This document shows, in pieces, positions 33,180 through 45,969 of a stretch of 64,000 nucleotides of DNA; the first letter of the stretch is position 1; every line of letters begins with the position of its first letter. Below the pieces are notes generated by a model, which searched no databases, had not been told where the DNA came from, and was given only the letters and a program-made list of their open reading frames with translations. The translations under genes were made by a program, and so were the position numbers. The DNA comes from Nageia nagi (lineage: Eukaryota; Pinophyta), in the NCBI GenBank assembly GCA_050084985.1, contig JBITNC010000002.1:3038001-3102000 (forward strand). The letters run 5' to 3'.

Positions 33180-35970
33180 TGACTCCTATTCACTATTTTA
33201 TGACTCTTAGAATTCCACTAACTTACATATCTGAATTTACTAGATTTAGATTATAGTACTAATATATTACAAATATACTATATTTAGACTATAGTACAAA
33301 TATATTATAAATACCATAATTTCTAAGTATTAGATTTCTAATAATTCCTCTATTATCCGAAGGGGTGTGTAAGTCCAAACATCTTCCTGAACTTCACGAA
33401 CTTTTCCTGTTCAAGTGCCTTGGTGAAGATGTTTGCACTTTGCTCATTAGTGGAACAATGTATCAATTAAATTTTCTTGACCTGTGCATGATGTAGAATC
33501 AAATGGTATGTTGTATTGATGTGATTTGTTCAATCACAGAATTTAGGATTCTTGGCCAATACTATTTGCAGAAATCTTATCAACTAAAAGTGGAGTTGGA
33601 TGAACCCATTTCTCCTACAAATCTTCCAATATCTTCATGAGCCACACAATCTCCTTTGTTGCCTCTACAACAACCACATACTTTTCCTCTATAGTGGAAT
33701 CTACTGGAATGAATAATTTTTGTGACCTCCAAGAGATAGCTATCGATCCAAGACTCATGACATAGCCTAAAGTAGAAACTCCATTCTTCTTGTCTCCATC
33801 ATCATCTGAATCTGAATATCCAACCAATTTTAGCCCAACCACATACTTTTCCTCTATAGTGGAATCTACTGGAATGAATTATTTTTGTGACCTCCAAGAG
33901 ATAGCTATCGATCCAAGATTCATGACATAGCCTAAAGTAGAAACTCCATTCTTCTTGTCTCCATCATAGTTTGAATCTAAATATCCAACCAATTTGAGCC
34001 CAAGATCTTGAGTGGCTTTCAAATACCTAAGGACTCGCATACGTTGGTTTGCACCGATGTTGGTTTGCAAAGATTTCTGAGATGCTTCAAAGAATTGTTT
34101 TTTCTCTGGATAGATTACCTTTACCACCAGAGCACTTGTCTAGGACCTCAACTGACTCTTTGTCCATGATCCAAGAGATTATATACAGGTCCTTCATTCA
34201 GACCACTTGGATGTCTCCCCTTCAGACATTGCCATCCAAGTTAGATCACTATGCTTGCCACTCCCTTCACTTGGACATGGGTTTGATTAACCCGCCTAGA
34301 TACATCAATCTGCATCTCCCTTTTGGGTTGAGGATGTTCCTTGGATAGTTTTGAATCTGCTCCCACCAACTGAGGATTGAGACAGACCACCATATAGATC
34401 GGGAGCTACGAGTTTATCGCCTTTGCTCTCTTGAGATTGAGTTTGAGGATTACTTCGTCTTTTGGTGCTCATTCTACTATGAGATCTAAGGCTGTTACCA
34501 TTGCCTATTCTGAGACTCGCACAACTCTTTAGCCACATTCCTTCAGTACCTAGACCAAAGTTGCCTGGCTCTCTATTTTCGAGAGGCCTTCCTTCTTTGG
34601 AAGCGCCTTCTAGTTTAGGCCCAACAACCGATCGAGGTTTGACACATCACATCTTTCGTCAGAGTGCCCTCTCCTGAAGGGGCTCACAGGAGACATCGAG
34701 ACAAGCCTCCATAGCCATCTCGTTGGACCGGGAGACGTATCCAAAGAACCCAAGCTTTGTCGACAATGCGACAAATCACATCCTTCTTGACCATGAACAA
34801 TACCCCAGACACATCTCGTAACGATCCTCGAGACCCCTCTCCGGAGCTGATAGTACCACCATACTCTCCCCCTAAGAGGCCCAATACGACCCCCTCTCGA
34901 TGTATTAGATTTTGTATCTCCCTCCTTTTAGGGTTGGGACCTTTATGTGGTTGTATTTGATTATGTCATTCTCTATGCTTTTAGGTTTTTCTCTAGTTGT
35001 TGCCCAACTTGGGCTTTGCTGGCCTCATGAGCATGATTGTACATGATAGTTCCATTGGCCGCTTTTGGTCACATGAGTACATTAATATACTTCTTTTCTT
35101 TCTTTGTTGCTACCCAATGCCATTCACACAGTTTTTGCATAAACCAAGAAAGAACTCCAACCACAAATGAAATATTTGATCTTATTGTGGTTAGATAAAT
35201 AAGACTTCCTATAAGTTGTCTATATTTAATATCATCCTCAAATTGGTTCCCTTTAATTGATTTCAGCTTCAAATTTTGTTCCACTGGAGTAGAAATAGGA
35301 TTATGCCAAATCTATTTAATAATTCTCCAGTGTACTTTCTTTGGGAAATGAATATGTAACATGATGTTTGAGTCACTTCAACAGCCAAGTAGTAGTGAAG
35401 ATGTCGCATATTTGTCATTTTGAAACATTTTTCCAACTCTTGTTTTACAAATGCAATGTACCCTTCATTGTTCCTTGTTATCAAAAGGTCATCTACATAC
35501 ACCACAAGATATACAACAGTCTTGCCAACTTTCTTGACAAACAATATTGCATCATCAAGATTAAAATACTTGAAATTGATCTTCAAAAGATGCTCAATAA
35601 GATTTTCAAACCATGTGTGAGGCACTTGCTTTAGACCATACAAAGACCTGATGAGCTTGCATACCTTATGTTCTTGTCCCTTCACAACAAATCCTTTTGT
35701 TCGTGTCATGAATACATTCTATTTCATATCACCATTCAACAATATAGTCTTCACATCCATTCGATGAACTTTCCAACCATACTGAGCTGACAAACAACAA
35801 AGAACAAATGGTAGTCCATTTAGTTGTGGGAGCAAAAGTCTCATTATAATCAATACCTTCTTTTTGTACAAAATTTTTAGCCGCAAGCCTCATTTTATGT
35901 TTGTCAAGTGAGCCATTTGATTGTATTTGCTTTTGTAGACCCATTTGCAATAGGTTTGATTCCATATGGA
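33180..35970 (-). pseudogene. Decayed Ty1/copia element (minus strand)
   Basis: From high to low coordinate: reverse transcriptase start (35965-35729: LDKHKMRLAAK, EGIDYNETFAPT); the palm (35709-35269: SLYGLKQVPHTWF, VVYVDDLLITRN); RQLIGSLIYLTT (35284-35069); then RVLRYLKATQDLGLKLVGY (near 34030) and RNase H (34000-33615). About 1 kb of unrelated sequence (roughly 34040-35090) interrupts it at the RT/RNase H border. The LTR-like AT-rich stretch at 33180-33350 may be its 3' end. Confidence 0.83.
33671..34000 (-). repeat. 165-bp tandem duplication in copia RNase H
   Basis: Units 33671-33835 and 33836-34000 both start CAACCACATACTTTTCC and are nearly identical. So the peptide LKLVGYxDSxxDGDKKNGVS is encoded twice in succession on the minus strand. 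Confidence 0.9.
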
Positions 35971-35999
35971 GGATCCACCAACTTCCAAGGTGTGATGAG

Positions 36000-37780
36000 C
36001 CATTCTAGGGATCACTCCTCAAACGTGCCCTAGGAGAGGAACGTTTGGCTTCTTGCTCCAAAACTATCCAAAAAAGCTCAAAATTGCACAAGTATTCCAA
36101 CATCTAGCTAGGAATGATAAATTTAGTAATTATAACTCGAAAATTTACACACAAACCCAACATCTAGCCAGAGAAGCAAAATATGATTTTAACTTGCAAA
36201 AAATAATTTCAAATGCCTACATTACAAATAGGAAGCAAAAATAGGTCTTATGCTAGAAAATACACCACCAAATCCAACATCACACTTAGGGAGTGTTGGG
36301 AAGGAAACCTTTCCTCTTTCTTGATGATCGCCCATATGATCAAGACGGGAAAGCGACCCAGCATGTAGGTGAGAACGCGTTACTAAACTCCTTTTGTAAG
36401 GATTGATACCCCAAGGTTTCTATCGGAAAGCTCGTGTCGTTAATACGAGCTTAGATTGGTGCAGGTCTTGTTTGGAAATCAGTTGAGTGGTGTAATAGAG
36501 GTAATAACTGTTAACTCACGTTTTTGTAGGGACTGAGGTATTTTATCTTAAAATAGTTTGAAAGTTGCCAAATGTTTTTAAAGAAAGTGAAAAATAAAGA
36601 AAAGGAAAAGGGGTGAGAATGTTTTGAATACTGGTGAAATGAAAAAGAAAAGGTCACAGTGAAGCAGTGTCTACGGTTTCTTGTTTAGGATCAATCAAGA
36701 AGTTTCATTCGAAGTCCTCCAACTTAAAAATAGAATAACCTAAGTTCAATCTTCTCTTAAGAGGAGCGAGGAGGAGAGCTGATCGTTGATATTTTGCAAG
36801 AGGACCGACGGAGTCAAAAGAAAGACACGACACAAGCAGCGCGCACAGACTTAGTTTCGAATGAAGAAATCTAATTTGATGTCATAGAAACAAGAAAAGT
36901 CGAGAATAGTTCACTTACTATCCAATTATGGAAAGGCAAAGATTTGGGAGTGATTCAAAAACTTTTAAAAATTTTCAAAAATTTTTCCTAAAATTCGAGA
37001 ATTTTCAAGGAAAAGCGTTAAAGATCCTAAATCATCTCAAAAAGCTCCAAAATGGTCAAATCCACAATCCCACAAATGACAAATCTCTTCATTTCAAGTT
37101 TTCCACCACTTTGTATTAAATTTGTGAGAAAATTACAAGGATTCATCAATTTGCCAATTTTCCACAAATTAGCACTAAAAATATTTGTGCACTAAAAACA
37201 TTATCCTTCAAAAGTGACCCCCTATGGTCTATTTATAGACTTTTTAGGTCAAATTTGACGGTGTTGCCCTAGTTTCTAAAAAAGCTTCAAAATTGCTAAT
37301 TTGAATGCTAAATTGAAATTACAGTATCATTTTAGTGGGAGAACAGCCTCATCCCACTAAAGTATGCTAAAAATAAAATATTTACAAAAATTGATGTCCT
37401 TTGGTACTCATTTTGAGGCGTTTTGCATCAATTTGGTTAAAATTAGAGCTTCAAATCCTCATTTTGGATTCTTCTGATAGTCTTTTGAGCTCTTTCTTTC
37501 TTTGCATCTGGATTTGCTGATGATGTGATCATTGTGGCAAAATTTTAAGAAATTCTGAGAGAATTTTTTGAAAAAGTGGATTTTAATTTTTTTGGTTTAT
37601 TTTTTCGAAAAAGACAGGGGGGTCCGAAATTTGGAAATTTTTCAAAAAGTGGATTTGAGCTTATGGATGGATGGAGGATAGGATTATAAGATACTTGGCA
37701 AGTTTTGAGAGATTTGTAAGCTTTTAGGAGGTTTTGGGAAAGATTTGAAGTTTTGGGCAATTTTTTCCCATTTTCATGTT
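36000..37780. other. Unassigned AT-rich sequence with the CTTGGGGTA motif (minus)
   Basis: No gene. At 36400-36416 the minus strand reads CTTGGGGTATCAATCC, a variant of the motif at 3397, 50879 and 61188. Purine-rich stretches (36590-36680) resemble those at 45.0 and 61.3 kb, so this may be the non-coding tail of an element related to X. Confidence 0.4.
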
Positions 37781-39420
37781 TGGATTTTTTGGTAGAAAAA
37801 AGTGAAAATTTCCATAGGAATGAGAAATGCCTTGTAGATTTTTGAGTGCTCTAACTTGTTCAAATTCAAAAATTCTCAAGTTTAATATGCTTAGAATGTC
37901 ATTTCCCATGCAATGAAGGCAAAATTTTTTAATTTTGAGCAAAATTTGATGTTCTTCCTCAAGTTAGGCTCTAGTATTAAATTGTATGGTTTTCCAATAG
38001 TATGAAAATTTGTGCCTAGCTTCTAGGTGCTTTAAAGTTGCTCAAGATTGAAAATTTGGAAGTTTTGATGTTCTCAAAATGCCATTTCCTTGCAAATATG
38101 TCAAAAAACTTGATTTTTGGACAAAACCTTCACATTCTCCCATGTTAGGCACCAATTTTCAGGTCTATGATTCCCAATGGCATGAAAATCTGCACCTAAC
38201 TTCTTGAGGGGTTTCCATGGCCCAAAATAAAAAATTTCAAGCGTTAAATGTGCTAGAAATGCCCTTTTCTATGCAATGAAGGGGTCCAACTCGATTTTTG
38301 AGTGAAATTTATCAAATTTTTTCACCTTAGGCACAAAAATTCAGTCCTATGGATCTTCAATGAGCCCCAAACTTATGCCTAGATATTTGTGCCCCCAAAC
38401 TTGCTCAAAAATGAAAATTTGCAAGTTTAAATGTGCTTGAAATGGGGTCTTTCATCCATTTATGCCTTCAAATTTGGTATTTAATCAAAAATCTATCTCC
38501 CTCCTTGACTTAGGTGCCAAAATTCACTTGATTGGAATTCCATTGGTATGAAAACACGCGCCTAACCTTTTGCGGCATTTCCCTTGTTCAAAAATGAAAT
38601 TTTGTAAACCTAAAGTTCCTTGGAATGCCCTTTTCCTTGCTCTCAAACCTTCAAACTTGAATTTTGCTCTAAATTTATCTTTTTTCATCATGCTAGGTGC
38701 CAAAATTCATCCCATTGGATTTCCATAGCCTTGCAAACCTGCGCCTAGCATTTTGGGCCTCAAAACTTGCTCAAAATTGATTTTTCCAAGACCTAAATGT
38801 GTTCAAAATGCCAAATTTCACTTAATGGACACCTCAAACTTGTTTTTTTACCAAATTTTGTCAAATTTTTCATTTTAAGCGCCATTTTTCACTTCATTGG
38901 ATTTCCATAGCTCCCAAAACTTGCACCTAGCCTTTAGGATGCTCAAAAGTGCTCAAAATCGAAAATTTTGAGTATTAAATGTGCTTAGAATGGTCTCTTC
39001 CTTGTTCCCAAGCATCTAAACATGTTTTTTGAGCCAAAAACACTTCATCTTGTCAATCTAGGTGCCAAAATTCATCCAATTGCATTTAGAATTATTTGGA
39101 AACTTGCACCTAGGAATTTGGGGGTCTAAACTTGTTCAAACTCGAAAAAATTAAGACCTAAAGTGCCTTGAAATCACTTCTTCCATCCATCTATGCATTC
39201 ACATTTGAATTTCGATGCATTTCCACTTTTCCTCCACCATCTAAGTGCCAAAAATCCTTTTTATGGTTTTCCCATACGCTTGAAAAATTGTGCCTAGGAT
39301 TTGAGTGTCTTAGACTTGGTCAAAATTGAAAATTTCAAGTCTTAATTGTGATAGAATTCATCTTATCTCTCCAATGAAGCTCTTGGACTTGAAATCCGAT
39401 ACCATTTGCACTTATGTTTG
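37780..39420. repeat. Degenerate tandem array with a 182-183 bp period (about 9 units)
   Basis: The anchor (C/T)TAGGTGCCAAAATTCA or close variants starts at 37964, 38145, 38327, 38510, 38693, 38875, 39058 and 39241, with steps of 181, 182, 183, 183, 182, 183 and 183. Within units the same order recurs: a TGGATTTCCATAG-like block, GCGCCTAGC, CTCAAAACTTGCTCAAAA, TTAAATGTGCTTGAAATG and a CCTTCAAACTTG block. Units are strongly diverged by substitution but keep their length. A further unit with a weaker anchor precedes the first. Confidence 0.88.
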
Positions 39421-40274
39421 AAAAACATGCACCATTTTCCCCTCATTTGGGTCTTCAATACCTTGGGAAACCGTGCCTAGGGCTAGGGGTACTCAAACTC
39501 CCATTTTCGAGCCATCCTAGACTCAATCTATGCATTTCTATCCATTTTTCGATGTTTTCGAGCTCAAAGTCGACCAAAATGCCACTTTTGGCATCTCCAA
39601 ACTCAAACTCTTCATTTTCAATGATTTCTAAGCTGAAATGATGCAAAAACGACCATTTCCGCCTTTTAGAGCTCAAACTTGTCATTTTCCGTCATTTTTG
39701 GCACTTCCAAGCTTAAAGTGTGAAAAAACGATCATTTTCGGCCATTTTGAGCTCAACTTTGCATTTTTAACCATTTCCAAGCTTTCTAGGCTCAAATGGT
39801 GCAAAAATGCAACTATACAGACCACTTCCAGGCTCAAAATTGACCAAAATGCACCTTTTCGTGGTAATGACCATTTTTGAGCTTTTCGGGCTCATACTTG
39901 ACAAAAACGCTTGTTTTTGTTATCTTAGCTACATCCACTGCTCCCGGTCTTTGTACTTAAGAAAAACACTCAATTTCGTCACACTTGGCACTTATGAGCT
40001 TAAAACTCTGAAAAAATGACCCCATTTCCACTGATTGCACTCTAGACCAAAAATCCTTACTCTAATGCTGTCTCTTAGATCCTAGGTCCTTAGCTCCAAA
40101 ACTGGTGACTGGATACTCTGATACTCTTCAGGATCTTCATCGCGAGATCTCCTTGAATCGCTCCCTGATATCACGTTTGCATTCTTCAGAATGAATTATT
40201 TGTCACCAAAAGCCAATCTCAAGGCAATGTTCCTAATTGCCTTTGCAAAAATAGGGTTTTGCAAGCACAACAAT
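39421..40274. repeat. Shorter-period degenerate repeats and unassigned sequence
   Basis: Directly after the 183-bp array come irregular units of about 40-110 bp built from GAGCTCAAA or AGGCTCAAA plus CCAAAATGCAC or GCAAAAACGACCATTT (about 39540-39920). They resemble the array units in composition but not in period. Then comes unassigned sequence to the LTR. Confidence 0.55.
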
Positions 40275-42093
40275 GGGGCCAATCTAACCCCCACGTTGGC
40301 ATTGTTGACTTGTTGACCCCAACATTGGATTAGACTTGGTTTGGGATGTTAATGAGGCATGATGGATGTACATGAGAGGATATATATTGAGGATGGAGCA
40401 CAATGATGAGGACCAATTATTATACACTTTCTATATGATCCAAAATTTGGATCCCTTCAACATTCAGTAATCTCCATTTCAGTGTGTTTATTGTGATCGC
40501 CTTGTCTTCAGCTTTACGACGTTTCTTTCGGATCGTGAATCCGAGTCCATATGTGGAAGATATGATATTAATTTCGTTTGGGTATTTTGAGAAAAAATTA
40601 AAAGGATTAAAATATATATATATGTTTTGGCGGCCATTGTAGAGGGGACCCGCCGGACCACGTAGGAGGAGGTGAGGTGTGCGTGGAAGGTTGACCACGT
40701 GGAGGTGACAAGGCCTGCGTGGAGATCACCAGCCTTAGTCGTCCGCCTGCCAGCCAAGCCGCCCACTAGACCGCCAGCCGTTAGTCAACAAGAGGTTGAC
40801 TTCCTCTAAGCACGCGCCACATGTCGACACCACAATGCACCCACCCAAGTTTAGTATTTTTGGTGTTTTCAAAGGTTTTGGTGATTTTATCTCGCCTAAG
40901 GTCCTATTATTAGGCTGATTTAATTCTGTAAGCCTGAAACAATCCAATGAGCGTATTATTTTGATTTAAGAGCTCATTTTGGGGAAATTTCTACAACCAT
41001 TTGAGCCCAAATTTGACATGAAGATCAAGGAGGATAATGGGTATTTGAAAATAGGTTTTGTATTAAATTTTCTAGTTGTAATACTTTCCAATTTTAGCCC
41101 CCAAAATTGTATAAAAAGGGGAGCAAATTGGAGGAAGGGAGAAGGAGGATTTCAGGAAAGTTGTTTTCAGTTCTTGTTGTGATTTTCAGAGCTGTGAGTG
41201 TGTTGTGAATGTGAGGAGGTTTTGAAGGACCGTGGAGGCCTTGTAAAGTGATTCTATCCACTGATAGTAGAGAGCTTTTGAGCTGGACGTAGCCCACACC
41301 GGGTGAACCAGGATAATTTTGCTTGTCTCCTTCTATGGTGAATGCTTTTCTCTTCTCTGTGTTTACAAATTTGTTCTTGATTTTCCTTTACAAGCACTTA
41401 ATTGTTTTAAGTGTGAATTGATCCTAAAAAAAGGTTAAATTGAAATTTTAATCTTATAGTTTATGGATCACTATACCAGACCTAATCGGGCATTCAAGTT
41501 TTGGTGGTGCGGAGCAATATTCCTAGATGGCGTCTAGAGGAGTGACAGGGTTGAGAGCCTGACATTCTACAGCTTAGGTGGGTCACCTAGCCCATCTGGT
41601 GGTATTCTGAGGGTGAGCTTCTACTTTCATTGGTCGCCAAGGTTCGAGGAGACTCCTTCGTAGGAAAGGATTCAAATACTGAGGGAGTTAGTCTTTCCCA
41701 TTGCATGTTCGACTTGTGGAGAGTTTGGAACCCTAGATCTAAGTGCTGTAATCTCCATTGTACTCCATTACCATATCATAATAAAATATATATCATTGTG
41801 CCTCTCATCATTGTGTTGTTCCATTCTAAGCATGCGTTGTGATATACTGGTGTTGGAAGCTTGTTTTGGATTCATATTATTGTGTGTACCCATCGATGGT
41901 ATTGTTGTGTTGTGCATTGTTGCTGCAAGGTATCTGTGGGGTTTGCAGAGTGCTAGAGAAGCCCTAGGGGCTGATGTCAGCATTGTGAGATCCTTGTTTG
42001 ATGTGGTGCAAAGCCTAGAAGGCCTAAGAGGTCCACATGGGAGTGCCCTAGGGTTGAGTTGTTTTTGCTAAGGGTGATTTTAGAACATTACAA
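40275..42093 (+). mobile_element. 5'-truncated gypsy-type LTR, split by a solo LTR
   Basis: It matches the solo LTR 51076-52117 from the block CCCCACGTTGGCAT onward, through CATGATGGAT, GGTATTC and GGTTCGAGGAG to GGGTGATTTTAG. The first 200 or so bases are absent. It is cut by a solo LTR (40436-41470). Immediately after its end lies the middle of an element X ORF, with no primer-binding site. Confidence 0.75.
40436..41470 (+). mobile_element. Solo LTR (1,035 bp) with perfect target-site duplication
   Basis: Starts TGATCCAAAATTTGG and ends TTATGGATCA, so the ends TGATCCA and TGGATCA are inverted. The flanks are CTATA (40431-40435 and 41471-41475). A TATA-like TGTATAAAAAGGGG is near 41110, and the copia-type block GTAGCCCACACCGGGTGAAC is near 41290. 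The same family is found at 61738-62457. Confidence 0.88.
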
Positions 42094-44602
42094 AGATCAA
42101 GTGGAGTAAGGTGTTGAGTGACAGCATCATGGACTAGTTTTCATCAATAGGGACCACACACAAATTTTACCTCAACTCTTATTTGGTGTACCTGCTGCTT
42201 CACAACAAGCAAAGGCCTACAACTTTAGGGGAGGCAAATGTGATTGAGAAAGGAATATATGCCATATGGAAGTGCTACCCTAAGTGGAAGATCGAGAGGA
42301 GATGGGAGAACTTCACGATGAAGAGTGATGGAAGGGAATATGAGATCTACAAGGAGCTTAAGGGAGAAATCACTGTTGCTAGGATCTCCAACTCAGCCCA
42401 GAATGCGTTGAGGAAGCATGGAGACTTCTTCATCCATCACCAACACTACTCCTACATTTGCCTCTATGGATAAGTTGTGGAGCCATATCAACTGCCTCAG
42501 TACGTGAGCAATAAGATGCTCCTGATGGAGATGATGAGGCAGTTGACCTACCTGCATGAGCACATTTGGAAAAAGAAAGCCACTTCCAATTTGCCGATCA
42601 TAGTGGGAGAGTATCAGTGCAGAGCTTGGGCAGACGTGAATTCCATAATAGAGGAGTTGGGAAAGTACAACTTTCAAAAAATGCCGCCTGTCAGCCATTA
42701 TGACCTTGAGATCCGGATCCATGACTTCTACATGAAAGGAAGAGAGCCTATGAACATAGGCCACTTAGAGAAGAATCGCTTCTAAATGTCAGCATTGAAG
42801 TGGAAGTGAAGAAGATTCATGCCAAGATGCAAGAAGAGGCTTAGAAGCAACAACGGGAAGTAGAGGCATCAATTGATAAGAAGTTATCTCAATCTTGGGG
42901 AAGGAAGCCACAAGAATCTACCTCTAGGGTCACCTAGTTTCCACCAATGATTGAGGAACCCGTTGGACAGTATGCATCCATGCATGGAAAGAATCCTGTT
43001 GAGAAGGTAGTGCAGTAGATCAGAAATACAATCGATGAACATGAGTGACGGAATTAGAGCGTGTGGCGACTAATAGGGTGGTGAGATGTGTGAGGAACAG
43101 AAAAGTAGATTCATTGTCAACCCAAAGGCCACCAAGAATAGTGGTGTCACGTCTATCTCAGACCATTCCACCATTAGGGTTAGAGTCCTTGGGCCGTTTG
43201 TACGAAGCTGACAACACCCCTGAGAAAGAACAAGTAGAAGATCAGGAAGAAGATGATCATCAGAGCATGCTTGTAGATGGGAATACGAGAGCATACCTGA
43301 AGATGAGTCTAACGAAGAGCCAGAGAACGAGCATGTAGCTAGTACTGTTCCCGGGGGAGATATTCAGGATGCACAGGGTGAAGAAGAGCCATCATTGGAG
43401 ATATTGAAGGAGGTCCATATCCATACCATCTCAGAACCTTCAACATCTCGAAGGAAAGACAAAGACCAAGGAGAACTCAATTGAAGAGGGGATCTCAGTC
43501 TAGATTATCAGGCACACCAGGGAAAGGTGCAGGACAAGAAGAGAGGACTTTGAAAAGAATAAAAGAGAATGCCATCACCGTTGTTGAAGCAATTGTTGAA
43601 ACCCATTAGTGGATGAGTGCCTCAATGTCTTCAACATGGATGTCGGAGAGGAATTCATGCCTAGAGGATTAGAAGATCAGATCGGGGAGAGTTCCACTCA
43701 TTTGGGGAGGAGTTAGACTTACGTGCACATGACAGATAATGCAGTATGCATTAAGACTATAGTAGCTGACAAGGACAACCCTCAGGGCCTCGAAGACTTG
43801 AGGCAAATAAATCAGATCATCAACACAGGCCCCATTGGCGTGACTAGTAGAAAACATGCAATCATCTCGAACATGGAGGCAATCGCCAAGGACGTGTTGC
43901 TAAAGGAGAAATAGATAAAGAGTTTAAAGAAAGAGTTGGCAGCCAAGAGAAGATTGACTTGTGAGCTTGAGTTAGCCAAGGTGCCTACAGAAGAGCTTCG
44001 GAAGGTGAAACCCCTTAGAGAAGGCATGATGGTAGTGAAACAGGAGGTGATAGATGAGGTCTTAGCGGTGTTGAGACAATTCATTGAATCCCTTCACAAA
44101 ATTTCATTTGAGGAAGACCAGTTGAAATACATTGTCATCGAGAGGGTCAGGTTGCACAAGATTTTGGAATCCCAGAAACCGATGATACTGAGATTTGAGG
44201 CGACACAGGCTCAAAGGCAAGAAGATACTAAATTTTGTGAGGATTACTAGTTCTATTAGGGCATAAACAATCAATTACTCATCCGCTTCTAGGAGATAAA
44301 GAAGGAAGTGATCACAATCAACGAAAAGGCCCAATCATGTATGGAGCATATGGACTTTCAGGTACAGTTTTTGGAAGAGAACAACTCTATTTGTGAGGCC
44401 GATGAGGTAATGACAGAGGTGAGACACCTTCATAGCCTGATGATGATAGAGGATGTGAACTCCTACCAGTCTGGGAGTCATCTGAGGCATATGTTGCGGG
44501 CCCATGCGTGGAAGGATTAGATGAAGAAACTGGTGGATGAGGTCGAGGATAGCGTGGCTGTTAGTAGACCAAAGTTCTCGGAGATGTTGCGCGGAGTTTA
44601 GC
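42094..44602 (+). pseudogene. Element X large ORF, plus copy (5' truncated)
   Basis: Unrecognised protein. It begins in mid-ORF at the LTR border. Frames with few breaks give FYLNSYLVYLLLHNKQRP, WKCYPKWKIERRWENF, MLLMEMMRQLTYLHEHIW, HYDLEIRI (about 42697), GVTSRKHAI (about 43837) and a coiled-coil-like SLKKELAAKRRLTCELELAK, ending near 44602 (SEMLRGV). It pairs with the minus copy (49199-45970) at high similarity. There are no catalytic or nucleic-acid-binding signatures, and in-frame stops are present. An LTR-borne, plant-specific accessory ORF is an inference only. Confidence 0.7.
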
Positions 44603-45237
44603 TTACGACGAGATTCTTAGCAAAGGGATTCGAGGTTCGAGTTGTGGGCTTGGACCCACCATTGGCTTAGCTATTGTTTTGGATTAGATTAGTTTATTTT
44701 CATAAAATGTTTTTATTTTCCATCTAGACCTTTTTAATATTATTTAATTCCCAAACTTGTGAAGGATGAGGATTTGCTCCCATGAGTTTGGAAGAAACTT
44801 TGTAACGCCATGTGGTGCATTTTCATTGAACCTCACTTTATTTCTTGATACTTGTGATTAGAGTTAGGGCAACACTGTTGGTTTCTCCTAAAACTATTTA
44901 TAACCCATTTTGATTCATTTGTAAAGGGGGATTGACATTTTGACAACTTAATAGAAACTTTGCTATTGTGATTATATACTTGGGTTCTAACAAAGTCATT
45001 TTTGAAATGCTAAAAAGGGAAATTGGGGTGCAAAAACCGCGAAAAAAAGGTGTAAAATAAAAGAAAAGTAAAAAGAGGAAAGGTAGTGGAGAGACTGTGG
45101 GAATAGGATGCAATAGTGGGCATATGAGATCACGGGCTTGGTAAGGACTCTCGGAAGTCGGTTGCCTTGAGTTCAATGTAGGTTCCAAGCACCCACTATC
45201 CGATCCACCAGCCATCAACATGAATAACCGAATGGAT
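44603..45237 (+). other. 3' non-coding region of X, plus copy
   Basis: GGATGAGGATTTGCTCCCA, then TGTAACGCCATGTGG (44801), then a purine-rich stretch. The minus copy has the same order (complement of 45900-45560), with an extra segment between CTTTGCTA and TTGTGATTATATACTTG. TGTAAYGCCATG may be an LTR start, but no matching far end was found. Confidence 0.5.
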
Positions 45238-45969
45238 GGAGTGTGAAGCTAAGGCAATGAGATAGGGTGAGACCAGGGTAGAACTGAACGACTTGGGTGA
45301 AGTTCTTGCAGCGAACAACATCAGTGAAGCATCCAAAGATTACCAAATCTATATTGTAAATAGTGAAATATCATCCATGAGACATCAATCAACTACTTCT
45401 CAAGATATGCAAACAAGCTTTTGCCCACCTCAATGAAGTTTACGAAATGTACCAAGTCAATTGAACTAACATCAAGTAATGATAGAAAGAACACAGAGCA
45501 CTATTTAGCATTCATTCACATTCACTATTCCAACATGAACAAGTATATAATCACAATAGAATCCACATACACCACTTTTAACGCTTAAGAGCAATTTTGG
45601 TCTAGCAAAGTTTCTATTAAGTTGTCAAAATGTCAATCCCCCCCCCTTTCAAATGAATCAGAGTGGGGTATAAATAACGTTAGGAGCAACCAACAGTGTT
45701 TCCCTAACCCTAATTTCAAGTATCAAAAATAAAATACGGTCCAATCAAAATATGCCACATGGCATTACAAGGTTTCTTCCAAACTCGTGGGAGCAAATCC
45801 TCATCCTTCACGAGTTTGGGAATAAAAATAATATTAAAATGTCTAGCTGGAAAATACGAAAATAAATAGACTTAAAATAAAATGACAGCTAAGCCAATGG
45901 TGGGCCCAAGCCCGCAACTCAATCCTTGAATCCTTCAACCACAAATTTCACCATAAGCTCCACTCCATG
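45238..45969 (-). other. 3' non-coding region of X, minus copy
   Basis: Inverted relative to 44603-45237 and homologous to it around the TTTGCTCCCACGAGTTTGG and TGTAATGCCATGTGG blocks (complement of about 45805 and 45755). The two non-coding tails face each other. The exact junction is between about 45230 and 45360. Confidence 0.5.

Noticed and set aside
37780-39420. CRISPR-like or ordinary microsatellite array
   Set aside because: Units of 183 bp are diverged throughout, with no conserved repeat/unique spacer pattern, and this is a plant genome.
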